Made by a program: the position numbers and the translations under genes. Below, piece after piece: positions 23,039 through 33,251 of a stretch of DNA of 64,000 bases. How positions within the stretch are numbered: position 1 is the stretch's first letter; each line of letters starts with the position of its first letter. The notes below the pieces were generated by a model. The model searched no databases. It was not told the origin of the DNA and saw only the letters and a program-made list of their open reading frames with translations. Source of the DNA: Inquilinus sp052078665 (GTDB taxonomy: Bacteria; Pseudomonadota; Alphaproteobacteria; DSM-16000; Inquilinaceae); the NCBI RefSeq assembly GCF_052078665.1, contig NZ_JBQJIK010000025.1, positions 29,349-93,348 of the forward strand, written 5' to 3'.

Positions 23039-25321
23039 ATGACCCGGCCGGCGGGCGGGCCCGCCCCGGGCATCGGGCCGTCGCGTCGCCTCCTCGCCCG
23101 CCTGCGCGACGTCATGGCGGGGTCGGGGACCGCGCAGTCGCGGCTCGACAAGATCGTCAAGCTGATCGCCGCCGAGGTGGTGGCCGAGGTCTGCTCCTGC
23201 TACGTCGCCCGCCCGGGCGACGTGCTGGAGCTGTTCGCCACCATCGGCCTCAACCCCGACGCGGTGCACCGCACCCGCCTCAGGGTCGGCGAGGGCCTGG
23301 TCGGCGAGATCGCGGCGACGGCCCGGCCGGTGGCCATCGCCAACGCGCCGACCCATCCGAAATTCGCCTACCGCCCGGAGACCGGCGAAGACCCCTACGA
23401 ATCGCTGATGGGCGTGCCGATCCTGCGTGGCGGCAAGGTGCGCGGCGTGCTGGTCATCCAGAACCAGATGAAGCGCAACTACTCCGAGGACGAGGTCGAG
23501 ACGCTCGAGACCATCGCCATGGTGGTGGCCGAGCTGATCGTCGGCGGCGAGATCGCGCGGCCGGGCGAGGTGGCGAGCCCGACCGCGGTGTCGCTGCCGG
23601 CCCGGCTGCACGGCATCGCCCTCAGCGGCGGCCTGGCCCAGGGCCTCGCGGTGCTGCACCGGACCCAGATCACCGTCCGCCAGATGGTGGCCGACGACCC
23701 GGTGGTGGAGCTGGAGCGCTTCCGCCAGGCGGTCGAGCACATGCACCGCTCGATCGACGACCTGGTGGCCGACCACCGCGCCGTCGGCATCGGCGAGGGC
23801 GGCGAGATCCTCGAGACCTACCGCATGTTCGCCGAGGATCGCGGCTGGCTCAGCCGGATCCACGAGGCGATCGACACCGGCCTGTCGGCCGAGGCGGCGG
23901 TGCAGCGCGTGCAGAACGACATGGCGGCGCGCATGGCCCGGGTCACCGACCCCTATCTGCGCGAGCGCCTGGTCGATTTCGACGACCTCGCCAACCGCCT
24001 GCTGCTGCATCTGGCCGGCCACACCTCGGCCGCGGCGCTCGGCACCCTGCCGGACGACATGGTGCTGATCGCCCGCGCCATCGGCCCGGCCGAGCTGCTC
24101 GACTACGACCGGCGCAAGCTGCGCGGCCTGGTGCTGGAGGAAGGGTCTGCGACCAGCCATGTCGCGATCATCGCCCGCGCCCTCGACATCCCGGTGGTCG
24201 GCCGCTGCGTCGAGGCGATGCGGCTGATCGAGCCGCTGGACCCGATCGTGGTCGACGGCGACCACGGCAACGTCTTCGTCCGCCCGTCCGAGGACGTGAT
24301 CGAGACCATCACCAAGGCGATCCAGGTCCAGGCCGGGCAGCGCAAGGTCTATGCCGAGGAGGCGCGGCTGCCGGCGGTGACGCGCGACGGCACCGCCGTG
24401 TCGCTGATGCTGAACGCCGGCCTGCTGTCCGACATGCCGCATCTTGACGCGGTCGGCGCCGACGGCATCGGCCTGTACCGCACCGAGATCCCGTTCATGG
24501 TGCGGTCGGAATATCCCAGCGTCGCCACCCAGACCGACCTCTACGCCCGGGTGATGGACCTGGCCGAGGGCCGGCCGGTGGTGTTCCGCACCCTCGATGT
24601 CGGCGGCGACAAGCGGCTGCCCTATTTCGCCGAGATCGACGAGGACAATCCGGCGCTGGGCTGGCGCGCCATCCGCATCGGCCTCGACCGGCCGGCGATG
24701 CTGCGCCAGCAGCTGCGCGCCCTGATCCAGGGCGCCGCCGGGCGTCCCTTCGGGGTGATGTTCCCGATGGTGTCCGAGATCACCGAGCTGGACGCCGCCC
24801 GGGCGCTGTTCGACCGCGAGGTGGCGCGGGCCGCGGCCCAGGGCGCGCCGGTGTCGGACGAGATCACCGTCGGGGTGATGCTCGAGGTGCCGTCGCTGCT
24901 GTGGCAGCTCGACCAGGTGCTGCGCGCGGCCGATTTCGTCGCCGTCGGCTCGAACGACCTGATGCAGTATCTCTACGCCGCCGACCGCACCAACACCCGG
25001 GTGGCGCAGCGCTTCGACACGCTGTCGCCGGGGCTGATCGCCGCCCTGGCCGAAGCGGTGGCGCGCTGCGATGCCGCCGGGCGGCGAATCAGCCTGTGCG
25101 GCGAGATGGCGTCGCGGCCGATCGAGGCGATGACTCTGCTGGGCCTGGGATTCCGCACCCTGTCGATGCCGGCGACGTCGATCGGCGCGGTCAGGACTAT
25201 GGTCCGCAGCCTGGATCTCGGCCATTTCTCGCGCTGGTTGTCCCGGGTCCGCGCCAATGCTCGCGGTTCGCTGCGCCCCGCCATCCGCGCCTACGCCCTC
25301 GACCATGACGTCGCAATATAG
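23039..25321 (+). CDS. ptsP: PtsP, phosphoenolpyruvate-protein phosphotransferase of the nitrogen PTS (EI-Ntr)
   Basis: 760 aa, normal for EI-Ntr. An N-terminal GAF domain (about residues 30-165, including PRVGEGL-like RVGEGLVGEIA) precedes the EI body: the HPr-interaction region, the phospho-His at about 374 in GSATSHVAIIARA, the PEP-binding TIM barrel with YRTEIPFM and GSNDLMQYLYAADR, and SLCGEMASRP with the catalytic Cys. It passes phosphate from PEP to NPr and EIIA-Ntr and links nitrogen and carbon status to regulation. The GAF domain is the usual glutamine/2-oxoglutarate-sensing part. Confidence 0.95.
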   Translation: MTRPAGGPAPGIGPSRRLLARLRDVMAGSGTAQSRLDKIVKLIAAEVVAEVCSCYVARPGDVLELFATIGLNPDAVHRTRLRVGEGLVGEIAATARPVAIANAPTHPKFAYRPETGEDPYESLMGVPILRGGKVRGVLVIQNQMKRNYSEDEVETLETIAMVVAELIVGGEIARPGEVASPTAVSLPARLHGIALSGGLAQGLAVLHRTQITVRQMVADDPVVELERFRQAVEHMHRSIDDLVADHRAVGIGEGGEILETYRMFAEDRGWLSRIHEAIDTGLSAEAAVQRVQNDMAARMARVTDPYLRERLVDFDDLANRLLLHLAGHTSAAALGTLPDDMVLIARAIGPAELLDYDRRKLRGLVLEEGSATSHVAIIARALDIPVVGRCVEAMRLIEPLDPIVVDGDHGNVFVRPSEDVIETITKAIQVQAGQRKVYAEEARLPAVTRDGTAVSLMLNAGLLSDMPHLDAVGADGIGLYRTEIPFMVRSEYPSVATQTDLYARVMDLAEGRPVVFRTLDVGGDKRLPYFAEIDEDNPALGWRAIRIGLDRPAMLRQQLRALIQGAAGRPFGVMFPMVSEITELDAARALFDREVARAAAQGAPVSDEITVGVMLEVPSLLWQLDQVLRAADFVAVGSNDLMQYLYAADRTNTRVAQRFDTLSPGLIAALAEAVARCDAAGRRISLCGEMASRPIEAMTLLGLGFRTLSMPATSIGAVRTMVRSLDLGHFSRWLSRVRANARGSLRPAIRAYALDHDVAI

Positions 25322-25479
25322 TGCGGCGAGTCTCGGATTCGTTTTGCTGTGCCGCCGGAATCGTCTTAATAAAGATTGTCGTCTCGGTCGTGGGGGAGTG
25401 GGCCTCGACATCATGACAGGGCGACGTGCCGGCTTTCATCTGTAACAATTTCGCTCAGCACAAAGCGGCTCGAAACGAC

Positions 25480-26631
25480 ATGGCCCAGAGCAATCGGAAA
25501 CATCTCGCCGTGGTCCATGAGGCCGCGGACTCCCCAGACAACCCTGTCGATGCCGGGGCGGTGGATCACGTGATCGACATGAACGCACCGGTCGGCCGGA
25601 TCCTCGCCCAGGCGCGCGAGATCTCCGGCTACAGCCTGTACGACGTGGCCGCGGCGCTGCGCATCCGGCACGGGCTGCTGCAGGCGATCGAGGACGGGCG
25701 GCACCAGGACCTGCCCGGTCCGGTCTACGCCATCGGCTTCGTCCGCACCTATGCCGAGTTCCTCGGCTTCGACGGCGATCAGGTGGTGGCCCGCTTCAAG
25801 CGCGAATCCACCGCGGTCGAGAAGAAGCCCGACCTGATCTTCCCGGCGCCGGTGCCGGAAGGCAGCCGCATCCCCGGCGGCGCGATCCTGATGATCGCAG
25901 TCCTGATCGGCGGCTTGGCCTATGCCGGCTGGTACTACCTGTCCTCGGCCAACCGCGACGTGGCGGCGGAGATCGCGGCCCTGCCGGCGCGCTTCGCGGC
26001 GCTGCTCGACGGCGGCACCCCGACCGAGCCGAATCCCGGCCCGGTGGTGCAGCCGGCCGCCCCGAACAGCGGTCCCAGCATGCAGGCGGCCGCCCCCGCG
26101 GCCGAACCCGGCCCCGGCGAGCGCATGACCGCCGGCCCGATCGTGCCGGGCCCGACCGCGCCGGCCGGCACCCCGGCGCTGCCGCTGCCGGAAACCCCGG
26201 CCCAGATCGCGGCGGCTCCGCCCGCCGTCCCTGCCGCAACCGCACCGCAGATCGCGGCGCCAGCGACCCAGCTGCCGGCCGCCATGGCCTTGGCCGACCG
26301 CCCGCTCGGCGCCGCCTTGGCGAACGAGCCGCCGGCGCCGCAGATCCCGGGCCCCGGCGACAGCCGCATCATGCTGCGCGCCAGCGCCGACAGCTGGGTC
26401 CAGATCCGCGACCGCCAGGGCGGGCTGGTGATGACCCGGGTGATGGCGGCGGGCGAGACCTACGCCGTGCCGCCGCAGGACGGCCAGCGCCTGACCACCG
26501 GCAATGCCGGCGGGCTGCAGGTCGAGGTCGACGGCCAGCCGGTGGCGTCGCTCGGCGGCCCCGGCCAGGTCGTGCGCAACATCGCGCTCGACCCGCAGAA
26601 GCTGCGGGGCGCGCCGGCCGCAGCCAATTGA
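25480..26631 (+). CDS. RodZ-like helix-turn-helix membrane protein
   Basis: 383 aa from the ATG at 25480. A cytoplasmic HTH_25 domain (about residues 44-105, AREISGYSLYDVAAALRI...YAIGFVRTYAEFLGF) is followed by one membrane helix (about 130-150, GGAILMIAVLIGGLAYAGW), a long Ala-Pro-rich linker and a C-terminal DUF4115 domain (MLRASADSWVQIRDRQG onward). That is the architecture of RodZ, which ties MreB to the cell wall machinery. It sits between ptsP and ispG, as in many proteobacteria. Confidence 0.85.
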   Translation: MAQSNRKHLAVVHEAADSPDNPVDAGAVDHVIDMNAPVGRILAQAREISGYSLYDVAAALRIRHGLLQAIEDGRHQDLPGPVYAIGFVRTYAEFLGFDGDQVVARFKRESTAVEKKPDLIFPAPVPEGSRIPGGAILMIAVLIGGLAYAGWYYLSSANRDVAAEIAALPARFAALLDGGTPTEPNPGPVVQPAAPNSGPSMQAAAPAAEPGPGERMTAGPIVPGPTAPAGTPALPLPETPAQIAAAPPAVPAATAPQIAAPATQLPAAMALADRPLGAALANEPPAPQIPGPGDSRIMLRASADSWVQIRDRQGGLVMTRVMAAGETYAVPPQDGQRLTTGNAGGLQVEVDGQPVASLGGPGQVVRNIALDPQKLRGAPAAAN

Positions 26632-26737
26632 GCGGGGCCGGCTGCACATGGTCGCATTGCCGCCTGCCGGATTGCGGGATCGGCGTGAAAGGGCCATGTT
26701 GTCGCGCAACGAACGCCGCATCACCTAAGGTCCCGTC

Positions 26738-27877
26738 ATGAGCGCCGTCCGCGCCTATCGCCAGATTCAACGCCGGAAGTCCCGCCTGATCCATGTCGGC
26801 AAGGTTCCGGTCGGCGGCGATTCGCCGATCACCGTCCAGTCGATGACCAACACCCGGACCACGGACATCCAGGGCACGATCGACCAGATCCGGGCGCTCG
26901 AGATCGCCGGCGCCGACATCGTCCGCGTGTCCTGCCCGGACGAGGAGTCGAGCGCGGCGCTGAAGCACATCGTGCCGGAAGTGACCGTGCCGATCGTCGC
27001 GGACATCCATTTCCACTACAAGCGCGGCATCGAGGCGGCCCAGAACGGCGCCGCCTGCCTGCGCATCAACCCCGGCAACATCGGCTCGAAGGAGCGGGTG
27101 GCCGAGGTGGTGCGGGCGGCCAAGGACCATGGCTGCTCGATGCGGATCGGCGTCAATGCCGGCTCGCTGGAGCGCGAGTTGCTGGAGAAGTACGGCGAGC
27201 CCTGCCCGGAGGCGATGGTCGAGTCGGCGCTCAACCACATCCGCATCCTCGAGGACCACGACTTCTTCAACTTCAAGATCTCGTGCAAGGCGTCGGATGT
27301 GTTCTTGGCCGTCGCCGCCTACCAGGCGCTGGCCGAGGCCTGTGACTACCCGCTGCACGTCGGCGTCACCGAGGCCGGCGGCCTGCGCAGCGGCACGGTG
27401 AAGTCGTCGGTCGGTCTCGGCATGCTGCTGTGGTCCGGCATCGGCGACACGGTCCGCGTCTCGCTCTCCGCCGATCCGGTGGAGGAGGTCAAGGTCGGCT
27501 TCGACCTCTTGAAGTCGCTCGGCCTGCGCCACCGCGGCGTCAACATCATCTCCTGCCCGTCCTGCGCCCGGCAGCAGTTCGACGTGATCAAGACCGTCGA
27601 GGTGCTGGAGCAGCGCCTGGCCCACATCACCACGCCGATGACCGTCTCGGTGATCGGCTGCGTGGTCAACGGCCCGGGCGAGGCGACGATGACCGATATC
27701 GGCTTCACCGGCGGCGGCAAGGGCACGCATCAGGTCTACATCAACGGCCTGCCGAACCACCGGCTGAAGGACGAGGGCATCGTCGACCACCTGGTGTCCC
27801 TGGTCGAGGACAAGGCCAAGCAGATCGAGGCCGAGCGCGCCGCCGCCGAGGCGGCCTCGGCCCAGGCGGCGGAATGA
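26738..27877 (+). CDS. ispG: (E)-4-hydroxy-3-methylbut-2-enyl-diphosphate synthase IspG
   Basis: 379 aa. The TIM barrel begins VGKVPVGGDSPITVQSMTNT; the C-terminal [4Fe-4S] domain supplies ISCPSCARQQFDVI and GCVVNGPGEA, whose cysteines hold the cluster. It makes HMBPP in the MEP isoprenoid pathway with flavodoxin or ferredoxin as donor. 106 bp after the RodZ-like gene, in a conserved order. Confidence 0.96.
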   Translation: MSAVRAYRQIQRRKSRLIHVGKVPVGGDSPITVQSMTNTRTTDIQGTIDQIRALEIAGADIVRVSCPDEESSAALKHIVPEVTVPIVADIHFHYKRGIEAAQNGAACLRINPGNIGSKERVAEVVRAAKDHGCSMRIGVNAGSLERELLEKYGEPCPEAMVESALNHIRILEDHDFFNFKISCKASDVFLAVAAYQALAEACDYPLHVGVTEAGGLRSGTVKSSVGLGMLLWSGIGDTVRVSLSADPVEEVKVGFDLLKSLGLRHRGVNIISCPSCARQQFDVIKTVEVLEQRLAHITTPMTVSVIGCVVNGPGEATMTDIGFTGGGKGTHQVYINGLPNHRLKDEGIVDHLVSLVEDKAKQIEAERAAAEAASAQAAE

Positions 27878-27954
27878 TCCGCCAGTCCGGCCGCTAGCGG
27901 GCTTCCGGTTGCTCTGTCCGTCCGACCGGCCCGTTCCCTTGATTTGAGCCTTCC

Positions 27955-29030
<1,076 letters not shown>

Positions 29031-29034
<4 letters not shown>

Positions 29035-29921
29035 GCCTCCGCGCCCCAAAGATCGCCGAAGCCCTCCGCGACGGCACCGCGCGGCTGGCCGGCGCCGGCA
29101 TCGACAGCGCCCTGTCCGACGCCCGGCTGCTGCTGATGCACGCCCTCGACATCGACCGCACCGGCCTGCTGTCGCGCGCCGCCGAGCCGCTGCCGCAGGA
29201 GGCCGCCGAGCGCTACGCCGCATCCCTGGCCCGCCGGGCGACGCGCGAGCCGGTGTCGCGCATCCTCGGACGGCGCGAGTTCTGGAGCCTCGATTTCGCG
29301 CTCGGCCCGGCGACGCTGGACCCGCGGCCGGACAGCGAGACGCTGGTCGAGGCAGCGCTGGCCGCCGCCCCGGACCGGCCGCTGCGCGTGCTCGACCTCG
29401 GCACCGGCACCGGCTGCCTGCTGCTCGCCGTGCTGCACGACCGGCCTGCCGCCTTCGGCATCGGCGTCGACCACAGCGAGGCCGCGGCCCGGGTGGCGCG
29501 GGACAATGCGCGCGCCCTGGGCCTGGCGGATCGCGCCGGCTTCCTGGTCGGCGACTGGGCGACGGCGCTGGCCGGCCGCTTCGACCTCGTCCTGTCCAAC
29601 CCGCCCTATATCCCCGATTCCGACATCGCGGCGCTGGAGCCCGAGGTGCGCGAGCACGACCCGCGCCTGGCCCTGTCCGGCGGGGCCGACGGGCTCGACG
29701 CCTACCGCGCTTTGGCGGCGGCGCTGCCGGATCTGCTGGCGCCCGGCGGCGCGGCGGTGGTCGAGCTCGGCATCGGCCAGGCGGCGGATGTGGCGGCGCT
29801 GTTCCGCGGTGCGGGGCTTGACATCGCCGGCACGCCGCACGATCTGGCAGGCATACCGCGTTGTCTGGTTGCAACGTTGGGGACGAAAAAAGCATTTGGC
29901 CCGACGCCGGATTGCCGTTAG
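29031..29921 (+). CDS. prmC: release-factor glutamine N5-methyltransferase PrmC
   Basis: 296 aa from GTG 29031. N-terminal helical domain, REFWSLDF, SAM motif LDLGTGTGCLLLAVL and the catalytic NPPY at about 190-193 (VLSNPPYIPDSDI). Methylates the Gln of the GGQ motif in RF1 and RF2. Translationally coupled to prfA, as in most bacteria. Confidence 0.95.
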
Positions 29922-30069
29922 GGTCCCCTTATTCCGTCATTTCCGGGCTTGACCGCTTGAGGCGGCCGCCATTCCGGCGCTGGAAGCGGCGATGACGCTG
30001 GGCCCGGCCGCATCAGGCGGCGGCGAGGGACGGCAGCGCGGCAAACAGCGATCTGCAGAAGCAAGGCTG

Positions 30070-31230
30070 ATGAGACCAGGACCGAATTCGCGGCGTGCGC
30101 GCGGCAGGAACGGCGGCGGTGGTGGCGGCGGCGGGAGCCCCGGTGGCGGTGGTGGCGGTGGCCAGCAGCGCCGGCCGAACGCACTGCCCAACCGCAACCA
30201 GACCATCGACAGCAATGGACCGGACATCCGCATCCGCGGCAATGTCTTCCAGGTCTATGACAAGTACATGGGGCTGGCCCGCGATGCTCAGGCGTCGGGC
30301 GACCGCGTCATGGCGGAGAACTACCAGCAGCATGCGGAGCACTATGTCCGCATCATCAACGCCATGAACGAGGCCTACGGTGCGCCGCAGCACCAGCCGA
30401 GCCAGGACAGCAACCGCGACCAGCCGGGCGTCGATGCCGACTACGATCCGCTGACCAGCCCGCCGCCGCAGCAGCAGCGCCGCGAGTTCGAGGCGCGCAA
30501 CGACGGTGGCGACCGGCAGCAGCGGCGGGACTTCGAGCCGCGCAACGACGGCGGTGACCGTCAGCAGGGCCGTGACTTCGAGCCGCGCAACGAGGGCGAC
30601 CGGCCGCAGCGCCGCGAGTTCGAGGGCCGCGGCGACGGCGGTGACCGTCAGAACCGCGACCAGGGCTTCCGGAATCGGGAGCAGGGGTTCCGCGAGAACC
30701 GTCCACCGCGCGACCGCGACCAGGGCTTCCGCGACCAGAATCGCGATCAGGGGCAGGGCCGTGATGAAGGGCAGCGCGACCGTTTCCGCGGCCCGCGCGA
30801 CGGCCGTCCGGACTATCGTGGCGACCGGCCACAGCCGCCGGATCTGAACGCGCCGCAGCCGCACATCCCGAGCCCGCTCGATCCGGAGCCGATCGACAAT
30901 CCGGCTTCGGCCAGCTTCGGCGCCGACCCGCGGGACCAGGAGGACAGCGGCCTCGACACCGAGCTCGCTCTGCCGGCCTCGATCGTCGCCCGGCCCCGCC
31001 GCGGCCGTCCGCCGCGGACGCCGGCCCCGGTCGAATCCGTGCCGTCGGATCAGTCGGCTCCCGCCGTTCCGGTGGCCGCGGCACCTCAGCCGGTCCAGCC
31101 GGAAGCCGCTGCGCAGCCGGGCCTGCCCGGCGTCGCGGCGGAGGAGGCCGCCCCGGCGAAGCGCCGGCCCGGCCGGCCGCGCAAGGTGAAGGTGGAGGAC
31201 ACCCCCGCCGAGCCGTCCGGCGGCGAGTAG
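30070..31230 (+). CDS. DUF4167 family protein, low-complexity RG/RQ-rich
   Basis: 386 aa from the ATG at 30070. A basic, glycine-run N-terminus leads into the conserved DUF4167 domain (about residues 38-102, NRNQTIDSNGPDIRIRG...YDKYMGLARDAQASGDRV...QHAEHYVRIIN). The middle is a charged repeat region with variants of REFE-RNDGGDRQQ, then RD/RN-rich runs. The C-terminus is Pro-Ala-rich with AT-hook-like RRGRPPR and RRPGRPRK. DUF4167 is confined mostly to alphaproteobacteria and its function is unknown; the composition suggests nucleic-acid binding. It follows prmC as in many relatives and ends before a clear terminator. Confidence 0.9.
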   Translation: MRPGPNSRRARGRNGGGGGGGGSPGGGGGGGQQRRPNALPNRNQTIDSNGPDIRIRGNVFQVYDKYMGLARDAQASGDRVMAENYQQHAEHYVRIINAMNEAYGAPQHQPSQDSNRDQPGVDADYDPLTSPPPQQQRREFEARNDGGDRQQRRDFEPRNDGGDRQQGRDFEPRNEGDRPQRREFEGRGDGGDRQNRDQGFRNREQGFRENRPPRDRDQGFRDQNRDQGQGRDEGQRDRFRGPRDGRPDYRGDRPQPPDLNAPQPHIPSPLDPEPIDNPASASFGADPRDQEDSGLDTELALPASIVARPRRGRPPRTPAPVESVPSDQSAPAVPVAAAPQPVQPEAAAQPGLPGVAAEEAAPAKRRPGRPRKVKVEDTPAEPSGGE

Positions 31231-31247
31231 ATTTCCGATCCGAACCG

Positions 31248-31272
31248 AAAGCCCGGCGCTCCGCCGGGCTTT
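31248..31272 (+). terminator. Rho-independent terminator after the DUF4167 gene
   Basis: AAAGCCCGGCG pairs perfectly with CGCCGGGCTTT around a 3-nt loop, 18 bp after the stop, followed by a T-containing stretch. Good intrinsic terminator for the core operon. Confidence 0.8.
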
Positions 31273-31349
31273 CGTCGTTTCGGGGGAACCGCGCCGCCGG
31301 ACCTCCCGTTGCTCAGGTATCTCCATGAGATCCTCGAGGAGGACCGATC

Positions 31350-31856
31350 ATGCGCAAGACCTTGATGGCAACTGCTTCCGCCGTCGCCCTGCTGGCCCTG
31401 CCGGCACTGGCGCAGACGACGACGCAGCCTCCCGCCGACACCACCGCCCCCGCCACGGCCGCCCCATCTGCGGCGGCTCCCGCCGGCACGGTTGCAGAGG
31501 GTCAGCAGCAGCTTCCCGACACGCATATGCTTGGCTCGGATCTGATCGGTGCTAGCGTCAGCAACGCCAATGGCGAATCGATCGGCGAGACCTCGGACGT
31601 GCTGGTCGGCAAGGACAGCAAGACGGTGGATGCCGTGGTCATCGATGTCGGGGGCTTCCTCGGCATCGGCTCGAAATCCGTGGCCATTCCGCTCGACAAG
31701 CTGACCATCGGCGCCCGGCCCGATGAGGGCGTGAAAACGGCCATGACCAAGGAGCAGCTGGAAGCGCTGCCCGCCTTCGAGGGCCGCAAGGCCGAAGAGC
31801 CCGCGGCTCCGGCCACCGGCACGACGGGCGGGACCACCACCGGTTCGGGCGGCTAG
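31350..31856 (+). CDS. secreted PRC-barrel domain protein
   Basis: 168 aa with an N-terminal signal peptide (MRKTLMATASAVALLALPALA, cleaved near residue 21), an Ala/Thr/Pro-rich spacer, then a PRC-barrel-like domain at about residues 62-140 (GSDLIGASVSNANGESIGETSDVLVG, DVGGFLGIGSKSVAIPLDKL). Periplasmic PRC-barrel proteins of this kind are common in alphaproteobacteria, with no agreed role. The ATG has GAGGA upstream. Confidence 0.82.
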   Translation: MRKTLMATASAVALLALPALAQTTTQPPADTTAPATAAPSAAAPAGTVAEGQQQLPDTHMLGSDLIGASVSNANGESIGETSDVLVGKDSKTVDAVVIDVGGFLGIGSKSVAIPLDKLTIGARPDEGVKTAMTKEQLEALPAFEGRKAEEPAAPATGTTGGTTTGSGG

Positions 31857-31897
31857 CACGCCCGGCTGCTTCGCCGCCGGCAGGGGCGGTGAAAGAG

Positions 31898-31939
31898 CCA
31901 CCCCGTCGGACCGGGAGCAATCCCGGGCCGGCGGGGTGG
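31898..31939. terminator. terminator between convergent PRC-barrel and aminotransferase genes
   Basis: CCACCCCG (31898-31905) pairs with CGGGGTGG (31932-31939), with further inner pairing, followed by ACTCGTTTTG on the plus strand. It can serve both convergent transcripts. Confidence 0.65.
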
Positions 31940-31959
31940 ACTCGTTTTGAGTGGTGTTC

Positions 31960-33243
31960 CTACCGTACGCGGAACAGCGGCACCAACGGTTCGCAGCGCA
32001 GCTCCGCCCGCACCCGCTGCTGGCCGATCGCCGCCGAGAGCAGGGCGAACACCTCGTCATAGATCGTCAGCACGCGGTCGACATCGGCCCGGCTGTGGGC
32101 ATAGCTCATATTGTGGCTGCCGAGCGAGAGCAGGCCGCGGGCGAAGATCTCCTGCAGCCACAGCGTCTTGATCTCGAAGGCGCTGGCGTCCGGGTGGTCC
32201 TTGATCGCCAGGAAGGTCCAGGACGGGTGGCCGGACAGCGACAGCACCTCGCCCAGCTTGTGCCGCTCGATCAGCGCCGCGGTGCCGTCGCGCAGGGTCG
32301 TGCCCAGCTCGGCCATGTGCCGGGTCACCGGCTCGCGCACCACCTTGTCCAGCGTCGCCCGGGCGGCGGCCAGCGACAGCGTCTCGCCGCCCATGGTGAA
32401 GGAGAAGAAGATCTCCTCCATCTCCATCATCAGGTCGCGCCGGCCGCACACCGCCGACAGCGGATAGCCGTTGGCGATGCCCTTGCCCAGAGTGGTCAGG
32501 TCGGGGATGACGCCGAACAGCTCCTGCGCCCCGCCATTGGCGACGCGGAAGCCGGTGATGGTCTCGTCGAACACCAGCACCGTGCCGTGCCTGGTCGCCC
32601 GCTCGCGCACCCCTTCCAGATAGCCCGCGGCCGGGAAGGCGACGTTCATCGGCTCCATCACGATCGCGGCCACGGAATGCTCGTCCAGCAGCCGGTCCAG
32701 CGCCGCCAGGTCGTTGTAGGGGAAGATGTGGGTCAGGGCGCGGGTCGACTCCGGCACGCCGCGGTTGCGGGCGGTGGCGCCGATATACCAGTCCTGCCAG
32801 CCGTGATAGCCGCAGACCAGCACATGGTCGCGGCCGGTGTAAGCCCGCGCCACCCGGACCGCCCCGGCGGTGGCGTCCGACCCGTTCTTGCCGAACCGCA
32901 CCATCTCGGCCGACGGCACGATCGCCACCAGCCGCTCGGCCACCTCGGCCTCCAGCGGGCTCGACAGGCTGAAGATGGTGCCGTGCTCGACCTGCGCCTT
33001 GACCGCGGCGGTGACGTCCGGGTCGTTGTAGCCCAGCGTCACCGACGCCAGGCCGTTGATGAAGTCGATGTACTCGTTGCCGTCGACGTCCCACAGCCGG
33101 CTGCCCTGGCCGCGGGCGGCGAAATAGGGCGACACGCCGAGCGGATACTGCGTGATGCTCTTGCTGAAGGTCTGGGCGCCCAGCGGGATGGTCTGCCGGG
33201 CCCGGTCGAGCATCGCCTCGGATGCCGCATAACGTTCTGCCAC
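31960..33243 (-). CDS. class-III PLP aminotransferase (GSA-aminomutase-like)
   Basis: 427 aa from GTG 33243, behind GAGGAC; a GTG at 33255 overlapping the upstream stop is an alternative. DGNEYIDFINGLASVTLGY, GKNGSDATAGAVRVAR and VFDETITGFRVANGG are class-III features, and the PLP lysine is in TTLGKGIANGYPLSA. It resembles glutamate-1-semialdehyde aminomutases, but those in glycan clusters aminate keto-sugars or sugar acids. It is the last gene of a four-gene overlapping operon with a cytidylyltransferase, a reductase and an acetyltransferase, which argues for a surface-sugar role rather than heme synthesis. Confidence 0.82.
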   Translation of the reverse strand: MAERYAASEAMLDRARQTIPLGAQTFSKSITQYPLGVSPYFAARGQGSRLWDVDGNEYIDFINGLASVTLGYNDPDVTAAVKAQVEHGTIFSLSSPLEAEVAERLVAIVPSAEMVRFGKNGSDATAGAVRVARAYTGRDHVLVCGYHGWQDWYIGATARNRGVPESTRALTHIFPYNDLAALDRLLDEHSVAAIVMEPMNVAFPAAGYLEGVRERATRHGTVLVFDETITGFRVANGGAQELFGVIPDLTTLGKGIANGYPLSAVCGRRDLMMEMEEIFFSFTMGGETLSLAAARATLDKVVREPVTRHMAELGTTLRDGTAALIERHKLGEVLSLSGHPSWTFLAIKDHPDASAFEIKTLWLQEIFARGLLSLGSHNMSYAHSRADVDRVLTIYDEVFALLSAAIGQQRVRAELRCEPLVPLFRVR

Positions 33244-33251
33244 TGTGGTCC

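Noticed and set aside
22946..25414. 822-codon minus-strand frame over ptsP
   Set aside because: Antisense shadow of a highly conserved gene, without a domain.
31960..33243. hemL (heme-pathway glutamate-1-semialdehyde aminomutase)
   Set aside because: Similar fold, but the operon partners are sugar-modifying enzymes, and alphaproteobacteria normally make 5-aminolevulinate by the HemA (C4) route.
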